A stretch of 64,000 nt of DNA from Pseudomonas ovata (GTDB taxonomy: Bacteria > Pseudomonadota > Gammaproteobacteria > Pseudomonadales > Pseudomonadaceae). Made by a program: the position numbers and the translations under genes. Where the stretch lies: positions 1 to 64,000 of the forward strand of contig NZ_QFFU01000009.1 of assembly GCF_003131185.1 (NCBI RefSeq), in the 5' to 3' direction. Below the pieces are notes generated by a model. It was not told where the DNA came from, did no database searches, and worked only from the letters and a program-made list of their open reading frames with translations. Shown in pieces: positions 62,629-64,000 of this stretch (position 1 is its first letter; each line of letters begins with the position of its first letter).

Positions 62629-64000
62629 TTACTTCGCGCTGATGCGCCAGATACCGAACGGCTGGTAATGCGGGTCGATGCGCATCCACTGCACCTTGCC
62701 GTACCAGCTCCAGCGGTGGCCGGTCATCAGGTCTTCGCCCTGGGTCTCGGCATGGTCGGGCAACCCCATGTCCCACAGCGGCAGTTCGAAATGCGCTTCC
62801 TGGACATTGTGTGGATCGAGGCTGACCGCCACCAGGATGAAGTTGCTGCCATCAGGGGTGCGCTTGCCAAAGTACAGAATGTTGTCATTCCAGGCGGTGT
62901 ACAGCTTCAGGCCCAGGTGGGTCTGCAAGGCCGGGTTCTGGCGACGGATACGGTTGAGCTGGGCGATCTCGGCAATGATATTGCCGGGCGCGGTGAAGTC
63001 ACGGACGCGGATCTGGTATTTCTCCGAGTCCAGGTACTCTTCCTTGCCCGGCAAGGCCGCCGACTCGCACAGTTCGAACCCCGAATACATACCCCATAGC
63101 CCTGAGCCCATGGTCGCCAGTGCCGCACGAATCAGAAACCCCGGTCGCCCGTTGTTGTGCAGAAAGTGCGGGTTGATGTCCGGCGTATTGACGAAGAAAT
63201 TCGGGCGATAGCAATCGCGCAGCGGCGCTTCGTTGAGCTGGGTGAAGTACTCCGACAGTTCGGCCTTGTTGTTGCGCCAGGTGAAGTAGGTGTAGCTCTG
63301 CGAATAACCGACCTTGCCCAGCCGCGCCATCATCGCCGGCTTGGTGAACGCTTCGGCGAGGAACATCACGTCGGGGTGCTGACGGCGAATGTCATCGATC
63401 AGCCACTGCCAGAAGGGCAAGGGCTTGGTGTGCGGGTTGTCGACACGGAAGATCTTGACCCCCTCCTCGACCCAGCCCAGCACCACGTTGCGCAATTCCA
63501 GCCACAGGCCGGGGATGGCGTCGGGCGCGTAGAAATCGACGTTGACGATGTCCTGGTATTTTTTCGGCGGGTTTTCCGCATAGCGGATGGTGCCGTCCGG
63601 GCGCCAGCTGAACCAGCCCGGGTGCTCCTTGAGCCACGGGTGGTCCTGCGAGCACTGGATGGCAAAGTCCAGCGCCAGCTCCAGGCCATGCTCGGCGGCC
63701 GCGGCCACCAGCGCACGAAAGTCCTCGCGACTGCCCAGTTGCGGGTGGATGGCCTCATGGCCACCGTCCGGGCTGCCGATGGCATACGGGCTGCCCGGAT
63801 CCTCGGGGCCTGCGGTCAACGAGTTGTTCGGCCCCTTGCGATGGGCGCGGCCGATAGGGTGGATCGGCGGGAAGTACAACACGTCAAAGCCCATGTCACG
63901 GATCATCGGCAGGCGCGAATGCACGTCATTGAAGGTGCCGTGCCGGGCCGGGTCATCGGTGATCGAACGCGGGAACAGTTCATACCAACTGGCAAATTGC
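62629..64000 (-). CDS. glgE: Alpha-1,4-glucan:maltose-1-phosphate maltosyltransferase (5' end outside window)
   Basis: This is the C-terminal 456 codons of GlgE. The frame is open to the window edge and reads [35 protein letters not shown], then the catalytic [17 protein letters not shown] (nucleophile Asp), [14 protein letters not shown] (acid Glu) and [15 protein letters not shown]. It extends glucan chains from maltose-1-phosphate supplied by TreS-maltokinase. Being first of the three genes visible, it carries the operon's upstream part beyond the window. Confidence 0.95.
   Translation of the reverse strand, partial: QFASWYELFPRSITDDPARHGTFNDVHSRLPMIRDMGFDVLYFPPIHPIGRAHRKGPNNSLTAGPEDPGSPYAIGSPDGGHEAIHPQLGSREDFRALVAAAAEHGLELALDFAIQCSQDHPWLKEHPGWFSWRPDGTIRYAENPPKKYQDIVNVDFYAPDAIPGLWLELRNVVLGWVEEGVKIFRVDNPHTKPLPFWQWLIDDIRRQHPDVMFLAEAFTKPAMMARLGKVGYSQSYTYFTWRNNKAELSEYFTQLNEAPLRDCYRPNFFVNTPDINPHFLHNNGRPGFLIRAALATMGSGLWGMYSGFELCESAALPGKEEYLDSEKYQIRVRDFTAPGNIIAEIAQLNRIRRQNPALQTHLGLKLYTAWNDNILYFGKRTPDGSNFILVAVSLDPHNVQEAHFELPLWDMGLPDHAETQGEDLMTGHRWSWYGKVQWMRIDPHYQPFGIWRISAK

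Overview
The window looks like a chromosomal stretch of a fluorescent Pseudomonas (P. fluorescens/putida type). The supports are the high-GC coding style, REP palindromes of the GTAGGAGCGCGC type, the gacA-uvrC-pgsA-tRNA(Gly-Cys-Leu) block, a GlgE-TreS-GlgB alpha-glucan operon, and many small genes typical of pseudomonads. No species call is made.

Layout. (1) 1-1237: the end of a chemotaxis transducer, a REP cluster and a small zinc-ribbon gene. (2) 1385-14137: an eleven-gene unidirectional biosynthetic operon on the minus strand. In transcription order it encodes a cupin, a methionyl-tRNA-synthetase-like enzyme, an FAD amine/amino-acid oxidase, a cytoplasmic leucine-binding-type protein, a lysine/ornithine N-hydroxylase, a fused SbnA-SbnB 2,3-diaminopropionate synthase, an FAD/NAD(P)-binding protein, a LysE exporter, an Fe-dependent alcohol dehydrogenase, a serine-hydrolase/acyltransferase-type protein and an acyl carrier protein. 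N-hydroxylase plus cupin plus MetRS-like protein is the signature of N-N bond-forming hydrazine synthetases, here split into two genes. This is the most interesting system in the window. (3) 14395-25594: housekeeping and transport genes, including a DUF2790 protein, a SUKH protein, an MFS/LysR pair, a lone tyrosine recombinase, acuI with a TetR regulator, modABC behind a ModE box, and a Fur-box TonB receptor. (4) 25834-32329: an accessory region with an ASCH-like phage protein, a LexA-boxed orphan UmuD-like gene, small genes, and a wrecked contractile-tail prophage flanked by two integrase remnants, with a HigB/HigA-type module inside it. (5) 32414-38868: the tRNA-Leu, -Cys and -Gly genes, pgsA, uvrC, gacA, a divergent phage-type repressor/Cro pair, and an aromatic-rich leader peptide before a DAHP synthase. 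(6) 38946-47884: two parvulins flanking yejABEF and a PilU-like ATPase, then a hemerythrin protein and a guanidinium exporter behind a probable guanidine-II riboswitch. (7) 48032-52554: several small genes, an integrase scar and ybiT. (8) 52600-56749: a beta-propeller lactonase-like protein, an MFS transporter, and a proU-type betaine/choline ABC transporter in which all three genes are broken by internal deletions. (9) 57056-64000: glgB, treS/maltokinase and glgE (5' end outside the window).

How the parts work together. The operon in (2) can be read as a pathway. SbnAB supplies L-2,3-diaminopropionate. The N-hydroxylase makes a hydroxylamine from a basic amino acid. The MetRS-like/cupin pair activates a second amino acid and forms the N-N bond, and the FAD oxidase trims the hydrazine. 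The carrier protein and LovD-like hydrolase could handle an acyl intermediate, and LysE exports the product. This chain is inference from family knowledge. Assignments come from reading motifs and gene order by eye; no database search was run.
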